Program-made: the position numbers and the translations under genes
Shown: piece after piece, positions 1 to 11,824 of the stretch
Layout: each line of letters starts with the position of its first letter
Position numbering within the stretch: position 1 is the first letter of the stretch
Notes under the pieces: model-generated
What the model was told of the DNA's origin: nothing
What the model saw: only the letters and a program-made list of their open reading frames with translations
Databases searched by the model: none
DNA from: Neofusicoccum parvum
Lineage: Eukaryota; Ascomycota; Dothideomycetes; Botryosphaeriales; Botryosphaeriaceae
Direction of reading: 5' to 3'
Length of the DNA stretch: 64,000 bases
NCBI GenBank assembly: GCA_020912385.1
Contig: CP087213.1
Location: forward strand, 1,240,001 to 1,304,000

Positions 1-236
1 ACTCTTGAGCCAAGACACAGTTTACTGTACCATTTTGGATGAGCAACCCAGCGGACCGGGACCTTTTTGTCTGCTAGATGCCGCTCCACGTCTACCGTCG
101 AGCCTCATAGCTGCGTACTACGGGATTTATCAATCCCCCTCTCGTTTTCCGTTATTCTTTTACAAGTCATCGCTCTTTCGCGCCTTGCTATCTTCCATGA
201 ACTTCCCTTCTTAAATGCTAATAGTTGCCTAATCAG
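1..236 (+). other. Left-edge segment: probable intron with or without a further upstream exon of the helicase gene
   Basis: The helicase frame is closed by a stop just upstream of 237, where a pyrimidine-rich stretch, GCTAAT and TAATCAG look like a branch site and acceptor. A possible donor (GTACTA) lies near 115. The open frame to its left is not recognisable, so the upstream exon cannot be fixed from this window. Confidence 0.4.
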
Positions 237-3200
237 ACTCTCCAAAGCGTTCAGAAACGCCAGCGTCTGAGCGGCCCAATGGCTCCAGAAGGCAGCCGGT
301 TCAACCCCAAACAGAAAGCAATAGCCCAGTTCAGGCTGGAGAGGACTTTGAAGTCAGCGATCTGGACAGTGACATGGAACCAGATCAGTTACTCGAGACT
401 TATCTTAATGTCAAGTCACGCTTATTTCAAATTGATCCGGATCTTGTTGCTACATCGAACTCTCGCTCGAAGACCAGTAAGAAATCTCGCGGTCCCCAGC
501 AGGTGGCTCCTCCATCTGCAGGCGCACTAAAGCTACAGAAGAAGCTTAAGCAGATCGAATCTGATGCTTTATTCGACCAACGCGAGGCCGATGAAAAGTG
601 GGCATCGAAGCGCATAGAATTAGTTCGAGAAGCACCCGGTAAACCGCGCTCGAAGCGCACTAAGGAAACCAAAGCGGAAGATCCAGAAAGCCCAGTAGAG
701 CCAGAGTCGACCACTGCTAGTGCTGCTGATGATATCATGCGGCAAGCTGCTATGGACGGTGATGTCCTAGCGCAAGAAACGGACGATGATGACGGTCTTC
801 TCGGCGAGATGTTCACGGCTGAACCTGGAGAGAGCCAGCCTGCAGCCGCCGGTAGCTCTGGAGACTCCGGATCAGTCACCATACGTGATTTTGGTAAATA
901 TACAGGCATGAGCCCACGCCGCGTATTAGAAGAGGCCTGTCGCGCAAGGTTTGTTGGCTCATTTCATTCAATAGCTGTTTGGTCGGTATACTTATCTTTC
1001 CTACAGAGACTCCGGTGCGCGTCTGACCTTCAAGCACGTTTCGCCTACAACCTATTCTAGCCGTCACTCAGTAACCATAACTTGGTCAAAAGACCAGGAA
1101 CCCACCAACGCATCTGCTGTTCAAGACATTATATGCGAGGCGCGACCAAGGTCTACTACCTTCACCATGATCAACGTAGCAACTCCGGGTACCCAACAGA
1201 GTGAGGCTTACATCTCTGTTGTGGCACTCTTCTTAATCTTCTCTATTTCCTCGAAAGAAGAAAAGGTTTACATGAGGCTGCCGCCGACCTGGAGAGATCT
1301 CTGGGCAGAATTCGCCGAAGTCCAGAAGAGCCTCGCGGATGATAAGGATCGAGAGATTGTCAAAGACCTACGCAGTATTGTTCAGGAGCAAGTCGAAAGA
1401 GAAGACGAGGATGGCGTTGTACTGATAAACGGTTTCAAGAAGCGTGGGAAGGGTGCATCGGAAGACAACAGAGACTCGGATCTCCCAATACGGGCCAACG
1501 AAGCCAACGAAAATAGCTCGGAGCGGCTGATGGAGATGTGGAAGCGAAAGACCTCCACTCCCTCATATCAACGCATGCTTGCTACGAGGTCGCAACTGCC
1601 CATGGCCCATTTCCGGGATGCTGCACTATCGGCCATTGAACGAAATCAGGTGGTCATCCTCTGCGGAGAAACTGGATGTGGCAAGAGTACCCAGCTGCCA
1701 GCATTCATCCTCGAACACGAGCTGTCCAACGGTCGTCCCTGCAAAGTCTATTGCACCGAGCCCCGCCGTATCTCTGCGATCTCTCTAGCGCAACGTGTCA
1801 GCGAAGAGCTCGGTGAGAATAAGAACGACGTTGGGACTGCTCGCTCCTTGGTTGGATATGCTATCCGTTTGGAGTCCCATATCGCAGCATCAACACGCTT
1901 GGTCTATGCTACGGTTGGTATTGTACTTCGAATGCTTGAATCTTCCAAAGGATTAAACGACGTTACACATCTTGTTATTGACGAGGTCCACGAGAGGAGG
2001 TATGTCCCTCCGAGAACATCCTTAGACGCCTCAAGCTAACTCATTGCAGCATTGACACTGATTTCTTACTCATTATTCTCCGAGCATTGATGGTTCGGCG
2101 GCCGGAGTTGAAGGTCGTCTTGATGAGTGCAACAGTCGACGCAGACCGCTTTTCGAAGTATCTGGATGGCGCACCAATCGTCACCGTGCCTGGTCGCACA
2201 TTCCCTGTTCAAACCAAGTTTTTGGAGGATGCTATCGAGTTGACTCACTACGACGTTAAAGTGCAGAAGAACTCCTATGCGGACCAGGAGGCTGTTGAGG
2301 ATGAAGATGACAGTCCTGACGGCAACAAGTCTGGCGTCCCTGGAAATCTCCAAGGCTACAGTGTTGCAACCCGGAACGCTCTAAAAGAGTACGATGAGTA
2401 CCGTATCGACTACGAGCTGATTATTCGCTTGCTCGAGAGAGTAGCGTACGATCCCAGCTACACCGACTACAGCAAAGCAATCTTGGTTTTCCTCCCTGGT
2501 CTTGCTGAGATCAGACAACTGAACGATATGTTGGTCAGCCACGAGTCTTTTGCACAGAACTGGCTGGTGTACCCTTTGCATTCCACAATTGCCAGCGAGG
2601 ACCAACAGGCTGCTTTTCTGGTTCCGCCGCCTGGAGTGCGCAAGATCGTGCTTGCAACAAACATTGCCGAAACCGGTATAACCATCCCAGATATCACCTG
2701 CGTCGTTGACACTGGCAAGCACAAGGAGATGAGATTCGACGAGAGGAGACAGCTGTCTCGTCTCATCCAATCGTTCATCTCGCGTGCCAATGCCAAGCAG
2801 CGGAGAGGAAGAGCTGGACGTGTTCAAGAAGGCCTCTGTTTCCATTTGTTCACCAAGTACAGACATGACGAGCTTATGGCAGAGCAACAGACGCCTGAGA
2901 TGCTCAGACTCTCCCTGCAGGATCTCGTCATGCGTGTCAAGATCTGCAAGCTGGGCGAAATTGAGCCAACTCTGTCACAAGCTCTGGACCCGCCGTCAAC
3001 CAAGAATATCCGACGGGCAATTGATGCCTTGGTCGAGGTTGATGCTTTGACCTCAAGCGAGGAATTGACACCTCTGGGAAGACAGCTAGCGAAGCTCCCG
3101 CTCGACGCCAACCTTGGCAAGCTTGCACTGCTCGCGAGCATCTTCGGCTGCGTTGATGTTGCCATCACCATCGCCGCCATCCTCTCCTCGAAAGACCCAT

Positions 3201-4051
3201 TCATCTCGCCCTTGGGAGCTCGACAACGCGCAGACTCCGTTCGACTCGGCTTCAGACGCGGAGACTCAGATCTCCTCACCGCATACAACGCGTACACGAC
3301 GTGGCGCAAAGTATGCACCACGCCAGGCCAATCCGAGTTCCAGTTCTGCCAAAAGAACTTCCTCAGCCGGCAAAACCTCAGCAACATCGAGGACCTGAAA
3401 TCCCAGCTCCTCAGCTCCCTCGTCGACGCCGGCTTCCTGGCGCTCAGGCCCGAGGAGCGCACCGCGCTCCACCGCTACCGCCCTTCGTCCCGCAAGAGCA
3501 GCTTCATCCCCGTGCTCGCATCCGCCAACGGCAACACGAACAACGACCTCCTCATCTCCGCCGTCATCGCCTGGTCGTTCTACCCTAAGATCCTAACGCG
3601 CGACGGCAAGGGGTGGCGCAACATCGCCAACAACCAGTCCGTCAGCCTGGCGCCCACGTCGGTCAACAAGCACCCGCCGGCGGGCACGTCGCTCCGCTAC
3701 CTGTCGTACTACCACATCATGCAGTCGGGCGCCAGCAAGCTGTACAACGCGCACGCCACGTCCGTCGCCCACGACCTGCCGCTCGTGCTGCTGGCCGGCG
3801 CCGACGCCGACGCCAAGCTGCACGCCGGCATCCTCGCCGTCGATGGCAACCGCCTGCGCTTCGCCGTCAAGGACTGGAAGACGTGCCTGGCCGTCAAGGT
3901 GCTGCGCCAGCGCGTCCGGGACGTCGTCAACGCCCTGCTCAGGAGCCCGGGGAAGCAGCTGACGCGCCGCCAGCAGAGGTGGCTGGAGCTGTTCCTGAGG
4001 GCGTTTGAGCGCGGGGAGAGGGAGGCGGGGGCTCAGGTCAGGAGGGCGTAG
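237..4051 (+). CDS. DExH-box ATP-dependent RNA helicase, DHX29/YLR419W-like (5' incomplete)
   Basis: Probable RNA helicase of the DEAH/RHA family, expected to act on structured RNA in translation or ribosome-associated processes. Exons 237-948, 1007-1999 and 2050-4051 join in frame. An acceptor (TAATCAG) at 236 implies at least one further exon upstream, so the N-terminus is missing or lies unresolved in 1-236. The N-terminal part is acidic and low in complexity. The core shows Walker A GETGCGKST (about 1665-1691), motif II DEVH at the end of exon 2, SAT (MSATVDADRF), FLPGLAEIRQL, LATNIAETGIT and QRRGRAGR. Winged-helix, HA2 and OB-fold (DUF1605-type) regions follow, ending in a basic tail. 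The motif II spelling DEVH is usual for this branch. About 1235 residues are visible. It converges on the Tls1-like gene. Family assignment is firm; the exact orthologue is inferred. Confidence 0.88.
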
Positions 4052-4708
4052 GGGATAGACACGAACCGTTTGGTGTGGGTGAACTAGTTGAGCGGGTTGG
4101 CGAGGCCGGGCTTTCCATTCCTTGTTTGAAGTCGTTTTCTGTTCATTCTTTTTTTATTTTGGATTTGGGATTGACGATCTTTGGGAGTTTCGCGGGTAGA
4201 AAATATGCCTCAGAGATTCGAGTCATGGCTTTTGGCTGGCTCTTCACGCGTAAAACTAAAACCTGTACCGATATTGCTCATGGGGGATCCAAAGACAAAA
4301 GTGTACAAATACTTTTAGAGCACGGAGAATGCAAAAAAACGGTTCACACCTGTGGAGGTGCCTTCCTTGGGAGCTGACCTGTCAATATCTAACAGCCGTT
4401 CCAGTTTCCATGGTCGTCCCACTCTCTCTGACCCTGATGAAACTCAGATTACACAGCGTCTTCTTATCATTCCCTCATTGTGACAAGAAAGAGGCCCGTG
4501 GAAGGCTCAAACTTGGGAAACATTTTCAACTAAATGGTCCTCTACAGAGATGCTTGTTCGGGAACTTCTTCGACGTCAAAAGCATTCAACACTCCTCCTC
4601 TCCAACGAATGATCCCTTCACAATGCATGTCCGGCACACGCCACTCATCAGAATTCAAATCCGCATTCTCCTGCTTGCGCCTCTCCCCTTCACGCTTGGC
4701 ACCATCTT
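4052..4708. other. Convergent intergenic region (3' ends of helicase and Tls1-like genes)
   Basis: No gene is visible. The segment lies between two convergent stop codons and is lower in GC than the flanking coding DNA. It presumably carries both 3' untranslated regions and poly(A) sites. Confidence 0.6.
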
Positions 4709-6063
4709 CTACCTCTTCTTCGCCCCAGCCTGCTTCTCCTCCAACGCCCTCATAGCCGCCCGCGCGCTCCTGCTGCCGCCCAGCTTCGGGCCCTTTGGCC
4801 TGTCGTCCTGCTTGCCCTTTGCGGCCGACGACGACGAGGCGGGTGGGCGGCGGTTGTTGCGCGTCTGCACGGCATCCATGAAGTCGCGGCGGAACTGCTC
4901 GACGATGCGGTCATCGGCGGCTTCGTCGCCGTCGGGTTGGTTCTGCTGCTGCTGGTCCGGGTCGTCGTATATTTCCACTAGAGAAGAGGGGTTAGCCCAT
5001 CACGCATCTTGCAGAAATTTCTCCACCGTGATCTTTCCCGTAGAACGTGCGAGGAAGAATGTGGCTGTAAGAGGAGGGGAGAAACTCACGTCTGCTCTCC
5101 TTCAAAATCTCCTCCACCATCTTGTCCCGTTTGATATCCTCGCTCGTCCTCCTCTTCCGCCCTCTCCTCCCCTTCCCACCTCCATTCTGCTGCTGCTCCG
5201 CTTCTAGCGCCCCGCCATTCTGCAGCCTCCGCGTCGCCTCCTCCGTGCGCTCGATGTTCCTGCGCGCCGCTTCCGGCCCGAGGTCGATCTCCATCAGCTT
5301 GCCCATCCCCGCCGGCTGTCTCTGCCGGTGGGCCTCCGGCGCAAGCATACCCGTGGAAGAAGCCCGCTGCTGGTCGAAGGAAGAAGAATTTTCGGCAGCG
5401 GCGGCGGCTGCTGCTGCAGCGGCCGCCGCACGCTCGCCCTCGCGCATCTCAGCCATCTTGGAATCTATATACGCCATCCTTGAATTATTAGCAGCCGTAG
5501 AAAAAAAAAAAGGAAAAGACCTCGCCGAGAGAGTGCGGAACCTCTCGCTCGAAATCAAAACAAAAAAGAGCAAGGCCCACTCACATATGCTTGTCGAACG
5601 TATCCGCCACCACGCCCGTCTGCGGCGCGAATCTCTTCGCCGCGACCTCCAGCGCCGCCGCGTCCTCCGCCGCCGCGGCAGGGGTCGCCGCACTCGCGGA
5701 GGAAGGCGTGTGCGCAACCGCCATGCTGCCGATGTGATGCGCCGGCCCCTCCCCGCCGGGTCTGCTGTTGCTGCCGCCCGACGAGGAGGAGAACTCGACG
5801 CCCAGGCCTCGCGCCTTCTGCTTGCGCCGGCGCAGGATGTCGGCGACGGAGAGGCTGCCTTCTTCGGCGGTGGCCGGCGGCGGCGGGGCGGGGCGGTGGT
5901 CTGCGATCGCGGTGGGAGAGGCGGGGCCGGTCGAAGAGGGCGCGAGGGCGGAGGCGGCAGTCGTGGCGGTGCTCAGAGCGGGCTGTTCGTCGTCGTCGTC
6001 GGCGTCGGGGCGCTTGCGGTAGACCTTCTGGCGCTTGCGCGCGCGGAAGCTGGCCTCGGCCAT
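4709..6063 (-). CDS. Tls1/C9orf78 (HCA59) family protein, spliceosome-associated
   Basis: Nuclear protein of the hepatocellular-carcinoma-antigen-59 family (S. pombe Tls1, human C9orf78). It associates with the spliceosome (Brr2) and in fission yeast affects splicing of telomere factors. Exons on the minus strand: 6063-5585, 5478-5090 and 4977-4709, giving 378 residues. The N-terminus carries a basic RARKRQKVYRKR stretch, a short acidic run and SVADILRRRKQK. The family signature follows across intron 1 (RFAPQTGVVADTFDKHMMAYIDSKM), then a 12-residue alanine tract, MEIDLGPEAARRNIE, and a basic Gln/Gly-rich C-terminus. The start is the ATG at 6063; the longer upstream frame has no better one. 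Intron 1 (5479-5584) ends in AAG after a clear TGCTAAT branch site. The polyalanine tract is probably fungal-specific. Assignment rests on motif recall and is fairly strong. Confidence 0.8.
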
Positions 6064-7382
6064 GCCGTGGCTGCGCGGGCTGCGCGGAGAGGGTCGCGGG
6101 CGGGCAGAAGAAAGGTGAGGTGGGCGCAGGTGGTGTCGTGGATTGATTTGGATCTTCACACCATGGGAAGTGGCGTCGGCGCGGCCTGGCGGACGGCGCC
6201 GGGCTCGGATTGCGGGCTTGCCTGGGCGGAAGGCTGCCTGCGCAGTGCAGACAGAGGCGCGGCGGTGGACGTGGTCTGGCGCCAGCGCGGGCAGCGGGTG
6301 GCGGCTGGCGGTGGTCGACGGGCAGGGCAGGAACTCGGGCCACGGCGCAGGGCAGCGGCAGGGCAGCGGCAGGGAAGCTGCAATGATGCGATGCTGCCAG
6401 GCCGATAGACTCGCCGCGTCACGTGCTGGGCGCTTCTCGGCAACATCACCCCTTGTCGTCTGGGGAAGAACCCGGGGCCACCACTGGGCAGCAACCTTGA
6501 TGGCGGCCGCCTGTGCACATGAGAGGCTCGCGGTCCACGCACAGAGGACACTGCAGTTTGTACGCTATTTACGGCGGGTATTGGCTCTCAGCCTGCCGTT
6601 CACTAGTCCATCATCCATCGCATTCCATCCGCTTTTCGCCTAAGCGCCGCGCTGTAATACAAAGCAGGAATCTCTGACCGGTCCCTTGCCCTCGACTGCC
6701 CGGCCTGCTCTCTCAGCTTCCGAATCTGTCGGGCCCTTCCGTCGAGGATGCTCAACTCTTTTTTCCCAGCCACCTAGTCTTGTGTCGAGCCAAAAAAAAT
6801 GAAACCCGGGAGTCTTACCAATTCATGCCAATTTGTTGCAAGAAGTCGCCATGCCGCAGACCCATCATGTGCTCGAACGAAAAAGCTGGATGCAGGAACA
6901 AGGAACGCCGTGTGCATGCTGGTAAGGATGTAGCACTGCCGTGGAAAGTGCTGTTTGCGCGCAAGGAGAAAGCCGTGCACTAATGTCCGAAGGGATCGAG
7001 GACACGTGTCGTGCAGGTGGGGATGTGCTCTCCAATCGCGTGAAGGCGCGTCGCGAAACCAATGTCGTGTTGGGGATGGTTCGACGTGCCCGATGGGCGA
7101 GGGAACAGTCTTCTATGGGGATGTGCCGGGGGTGCGAGACCGGTCACTTTTGTTGTTTGGAGGGCTCCACACGGAAGAGCCGTTGGGTCGAAATTAGTGG
7201 AGGGTAGGGGGTCCGAGTAAGCGCAGCCGAGCTCATCATCTCAGCTGGTAGGGGTAGCTCAAGCAAAAAGCCTGTGCCACCCCGAACATCCGATTCACTG
7301 GAAAGTCGCGCGCCGTGTGCCGCGGGAGGAAGTCGCCAGCCAAAACGGCAACACACGTATGCGATCGTTTTTCTGGGGGCGC
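6064..7382. other. Intergenic: promoter of the Tls1-like gene and 3' flank of the Rco1-like gene
   Basis: About 1.3 kb between the Tls1-like start and the Rco1-like stop, both on the minus strand. Very GC-rich near the Tls1-like start, falling towards 7.3 kb. Long overlapping frames occur in several registers but none resembles a protein family. No RNA gene is seen. Confidence 0.5.
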
Positions 7383-10300
7383 TCAGACGCTCCCGTCCGT
7401 AACGCCGAGCCGGCGGCGAATAAGCTCCTGCAACGCAAGAAGCTGCCGCCTCTCCTCCTCGCTCGGCGCCTTGACGCTGGCCGGCGGCGCCGTCTCAGCG
7501 TCCGTCATGTTCGCAACAACCTCGTCGGGTGATTCGCCCTGAAGCATCTCGTGTCAGTGCTGACGTCATCAAATTTGCTAAGACATGGGCTTCTTACGTT
7601 AAGGCTGTAGATGAGAGTCTGCACCGCGTTGCCGCTGAGCCCGAGGTCGGATTGACGGTTGGCAAACTCGACGAGGTTGACAGCAGCACGCCGGTCCGCC
7701 GGGTTGGCATCACTGAACCTGCGGTCGTACGTGCGCGGCTGCGTGGAGGTGGCGTTGGCAACGAACTCTCTGGCCTCTGCCTTTTGCTTCTCCATGTGCA
7801 TCCTAGAGACATCAGTGCCTACTCAAATCACGGGTATTGAAGCGCGAAGAACCTACTCCTTGACTTTGGAGATGAAGTCGAGCTTGATGCCCTTGGAGGG
7901 AAGACGATAGACAGTGCCCTCGTCCTCCTCGTTGACGTCGGTGAATTCCTTCTCGCTGTCGCTGCTGTCGGACGCGACTTCGATGACGCCCATATTCCTG
8001 AAGCCGCGGCCCATGTTGACATCGACCACCTTGGGGTTCTTGGGCTTGCGGATCCGGAAGATCCGCTTGCTGCCAAGAGCGCTGGAGACCGTCGGCTCGA
8101 TGGAGCGAAGGTCACGGTCGATGTGGCGCGGGCACTTCCAGATATTGCGATGCCTTGAGTTGAAAGGAATTGGCGGAGGGTTGGCCATGGGCGGGTCCAG
8201 GCACTCCAAGTGCCAGTTGGCGTTGCAGACATCGCACTGAATGATTTGCTGCTTGTTCAGCGAGGACTTGCCGCACTGCGAGCAGAGGATCGCATTGCCT
8301 TTCGCGTCAACGAGCCTGGTGTTGTCGGGCACTTCATCCCAGCCGCCACGGCCCTTGTTGCTGCCTGGTGTTAGTAGTGACTCCAACAAACACAAACACA
8401 AACACAAAGAAGACGTACAGAGGCTTCGTGACTTGCACCTCCTCGTATGCACCCTCCTTGTCGGCGCGAACACCATCAAAATGATTTTGGACGGGCTTGG
8501 GCAAAGCGAAGACGGTGGGGTTACGCTTGTGGATGGTGCCCATCAAAGGGCCGAAGATTCTGAAGGGACCCGCCTCTTTCGGAGCAGCACTGCTCTTTGC
8601 CGCACAAAGATGGCAAAGCCACTTCTCGTCGGGAGTGTCGTTGAGTGGCGGGTCGCAGCAGGTCAGGTGGAACGCCTTATCGCAGCCATCGCAGCAGAGA
8701 AGAAGGCCAGAGAAGCCGCAGGCAGAGCAGAAGTCGTCGTTGTCCGAGCGCTGGAACTCTGTTAGAGGCGGTGAAGGAGGCAAACGCGATGAGACGGATA
8801 TGGATATTGAAGCAGGCTTCTGGAAATGCATCGTGACCGATGGAGGGGAGGGTGTGGTTGATGGTGGTGGAAGGCTCTCGAAGAGGTAAAGGGTGGGAAG
8901 GCTAGTGGAAGGGTTGGCGGAAATTTGGTCACTTACCGCGTCGTTGTCATCGTAGCCGATCGGGGATTCCATTCCGCCACTCGTGCGAGCAACACCCGCG
9001 ACACCGCCCGTCCTATTTTTGATCGGCCTAGAATGCAAGCAGAGACATTAGCAACGCCCTTTTAGCCTCCATTGCAATATTTGACACTTCACAGCTGCCC
9101 CTCTGCTCACCCGCAGCCGTGCGGCTGGGGCGTGATGTGAAACAAGCAGGAGCCAAGAAACACGTGTAGATGAGGCTGCGGGAAGCGCAAATTCATGCCT
9201 GTCATCCCAGGCATCAAGTGATGCATGTGGGGAACTTACGAATGCTTTGTGCGAGCAGATGTCTTTTGCCTCTTGGAAGGCCGCTCGCCGCCGTCTGCAT
9301 TGAGGCTAGGCGTGGTAGCACGCGTTGCAGGACCGGATCCAGGCGGCGGGAACGCATCTGAGAGGGGTGACGCGGCGCTGCTGCTTGCCTGAAGAGCCGA
9401 CTTCTTGAGGAGACCGTTGGTGAGCTTGAGCGTCTGCTTCTTCGGTGGAGCCAGGACCGGGGCCTTGTTGTTGGTAGGCGGTATGTCTGTCTGAGAAAGG
9501 TCGGGCCTGATGCTGCTCATCTGAATGCTATTGTTGAACGCAATAATGTCAGGTAGGTGCTGGTTGTACCTCTGACGCTTGGCTTCCAGCTCCTCATCCT
9601 CAGACTCGGTTAAGCCGGCATCATCAGAGGAGCGCTTGTAGAAGGCGCCGGCAGTGGTCTTCTTCCCAAGCGGGGTCTTCGTCCTGATGCCCAGCTTACT
9701 CGTACCGTTCGTGGAGGGTCCGGCCGTCGGCAGCCGAGTGAGAGTGGGATCATCCAGAGCATCAGGGGGTGGGCCGGCAGCAATGTTCTCATCTACGGAG
9801 CTCAGGGATGATATAGAAGACACGCTTCCGCTCCTGGAACGTTGGGAGTGGACAGCCGAAGACGTCAGGCCGTTGGCACCGGCGCCCTTGACGGGAGCAG
9901 TAGTCTCCCTCGGCGGGGTGACGGCGCGCTCGGATGCGAGGTCCTCGGGGGCTGGAGTCTGTACCGCAGAGGAAGGGTGGAGGGTGGTTGACTTGCCGGG
10001 GGATGAAGGCGAAGGGGATTGCGCGGATTGCGTTGGTGTCAAAGCGAGGCCGTTGGAGCCGCGCGAAATGCGAGCGCGCTTGGGGCTTCTCTCAACGCGC
10101 TCTTCTTCCTGGTCCTGAAGGGACGTCTTCTTGGCGCGCTTGACGTACCGCTCAAACACGGCCTGCTGCTCTTTTGAGGGTGCTCTGCCGTTGTGCTTTG
10201 CGATGTAGCTGAGAAGCTCGGCCAGGTCCTTGTCCTTTTTGCTCTGTTGAGAGAGGCGCCGCAGCGCAGTGCCGATCTTCGCCTTGCCGGTACTCTCAAC

Positions 10301-10942
10301 CTTTGCGAGGGCGCCGCGAAGGGCCTTCTCCACGCCCGTAGGGACGCCGTTGCTGACAGGCTCCCCGAGTAGGGGTGACGGAGAGCGGTTTTCGGGCGTG
10401 CTTGGAGCGACAGCCTGCCGGACCGAACCCGGGGTCTCACTCTTCCCCCCGCGCTTGTGGCCTTTGGCAGCCTTGTGGCTCTTCTTCTTCTTGCTTGGCA
10501 TGTAGTCGTCATCCTCCTCTTCATCCCTGTTGGGGGGTATTATAGGCAGATACTCCTGCGGATTCCTGTCTCGGTCCTCCGCCTGTTGTGCGCCGTCGAC
10601 ATCGGGCGTGTCGCGCGAATCCTCAGCACCCGACAGCTGGCCATTCCTGCTTGCCACCGAGCGGCGGAGCCCATCGACCCTGGACCTTGCCCTGTCCTTT
10701 GCCGTCGGCCTCACGCCCAGAGGCTGCATGGTCGTGAGCACGCCTTGCCTCTCGAACCCAACATCTTCGAAGCTCGGGACAGGAGTCCGCGGCGGCGGCT
10801 CAATCCAGCTGTCGAGCGACGACTGGCCCTTTTCCTTCTGCGGGACGGCTTGCGGCGCGGGGGAGTTGGTCGATTGGGAGCCCACCGGGCTGGAGGCATT
10901 CGTCCGGGCGGCAGACCTGCGCGAAGGCCTTGACGGAGGCAT
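7383..10942 (-). CDS. Rco1-like double-PHD-finger protein (Rpd3S histone deacetylase subunit)
   Basis: Chromatin protein resembling yeast Rco1, which with Eaf3 directs the Rpd3S deacetylase to transcribed nucleosomes. Exons: 10942-9240, 9027-8419, 8360-7857, 7802-7598 and 7538-7383, 1058 residues in one frame. Residues 1-565 are disordered, Ser/Pro-rich and basic. PHD1 (about residues 667-710) reads DFCSACG...CDGCDKAFHLTC...WLCHLC. PHD2 (about 796-850) reads LCSQCG...IQCDVCNANWHLEC...KCPRHID. The C-terminus is helical and ends in QELIRRRLG. A perfect GTAAGT donor at 8936 and an acceptor near 8757 bound a 180-nt in-frame, stop-free segment rich in Ser/Pro, so that part may be an optional intron. 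The start is the first ATG of exon 1. The two-PHD spacing fits Rco1 better than single-PHD Cti6. Confidence 0.82.
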
Positions 10943-11824
10943 GGTGCAATACGGCTGCAGGAGCGCGATCCTGCTCGACTGTTAGCTTGTATTCGCGTGG
11001 CCAATGGATAGGGAACCTACGACGCGAACTGCGAGCCGAATGGGGTGGTTGCGCGGGTGGGCGACACACGCGTTGTGTGCGGCGTGCGGCGATGGGAAAG
11101 ACGAAGAGGCCGGTTCGCGAAGGAAACCAAAGCGCGCTCCCGGAGGTGGCTCGGACAGCTGGGACTACTACTTCTGCGCCCCCTTGTTCCGTCCACGCGC
11201 GGAAATAAAAACACGAACAAAAGACTCGAGGATCTCGAAAAGGAGAGGACACAGGGTGGGGGAGCAGACTCTCGAACACTGCGTGCACTTTTTCTGCCGG
11301 CTCGAAGTGAGCCTGCGGAATGTCGCCGGCGCGGAGGTGAACGTCCTCGCCGCTAAACCACGGGATCGCTCGCAGCCGCTGCTGGCCAGGGGCAGCGGAC
11401 ACAACTGGGACGGACGGAGGTGCGGGTGCGGAGCGTTAGGGCGTGCGTCTGGCGCTGGCGCTGTGGAAGGAGCTGGAGCTGAAGAAGTTTGGAAGGGTCG
11501 CGTCGGGCGGCGTGTGAAATATGGACCTGGCTACAACAGCATTCGCCCGCCAGTCACTTCAGCAGGCCCTTTCACTTTCACTGACGCAGGTGCCTTCTAT
11601 GGTTTCAGAACTTTTTGCTATTGTTGCTGGCTCCCAAGAGCCGCTACTGCTAATCATGATGCTGCTGGTTGCCACTGCCCCTGTCGCGAAGCATGCGCAT
11701 CAGCAGACCGGAGGATGACCCTCACTGAAGCTTTGCCCAAGACCAAGTAGCGTCGTCTGTCGATTCCTCCTTAGATGGTCGTTTCGTAAATTGGTACGAG
11801 CAGAAGCCTCTCCACTGTTCACAT
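10943..11824. other. Intergenic: Rco1-like promoter and EBP1-like 3' flank
   Basis: About 0.9 kb between the Rco1-like start codon and the EBP1-like stop codon, both on the minus strand. Only GC-rich shadow frames are seen; no recognisable gene or RNA. Confidence 0.5.

Noticed and set aside
3613..4008. Long Arg/Ala frame inside the helicase 3' end
   Set aside because: Out-of-frame shadow caused by high GC; the helicase frame is continuous through it.
9654..10933. Several 70-160 codon plus-strand frames opposite the Rco1-like exon 1
   Set aside because: Antisense shadows of a low-complexity, GC-rich coding exon; no motifs.
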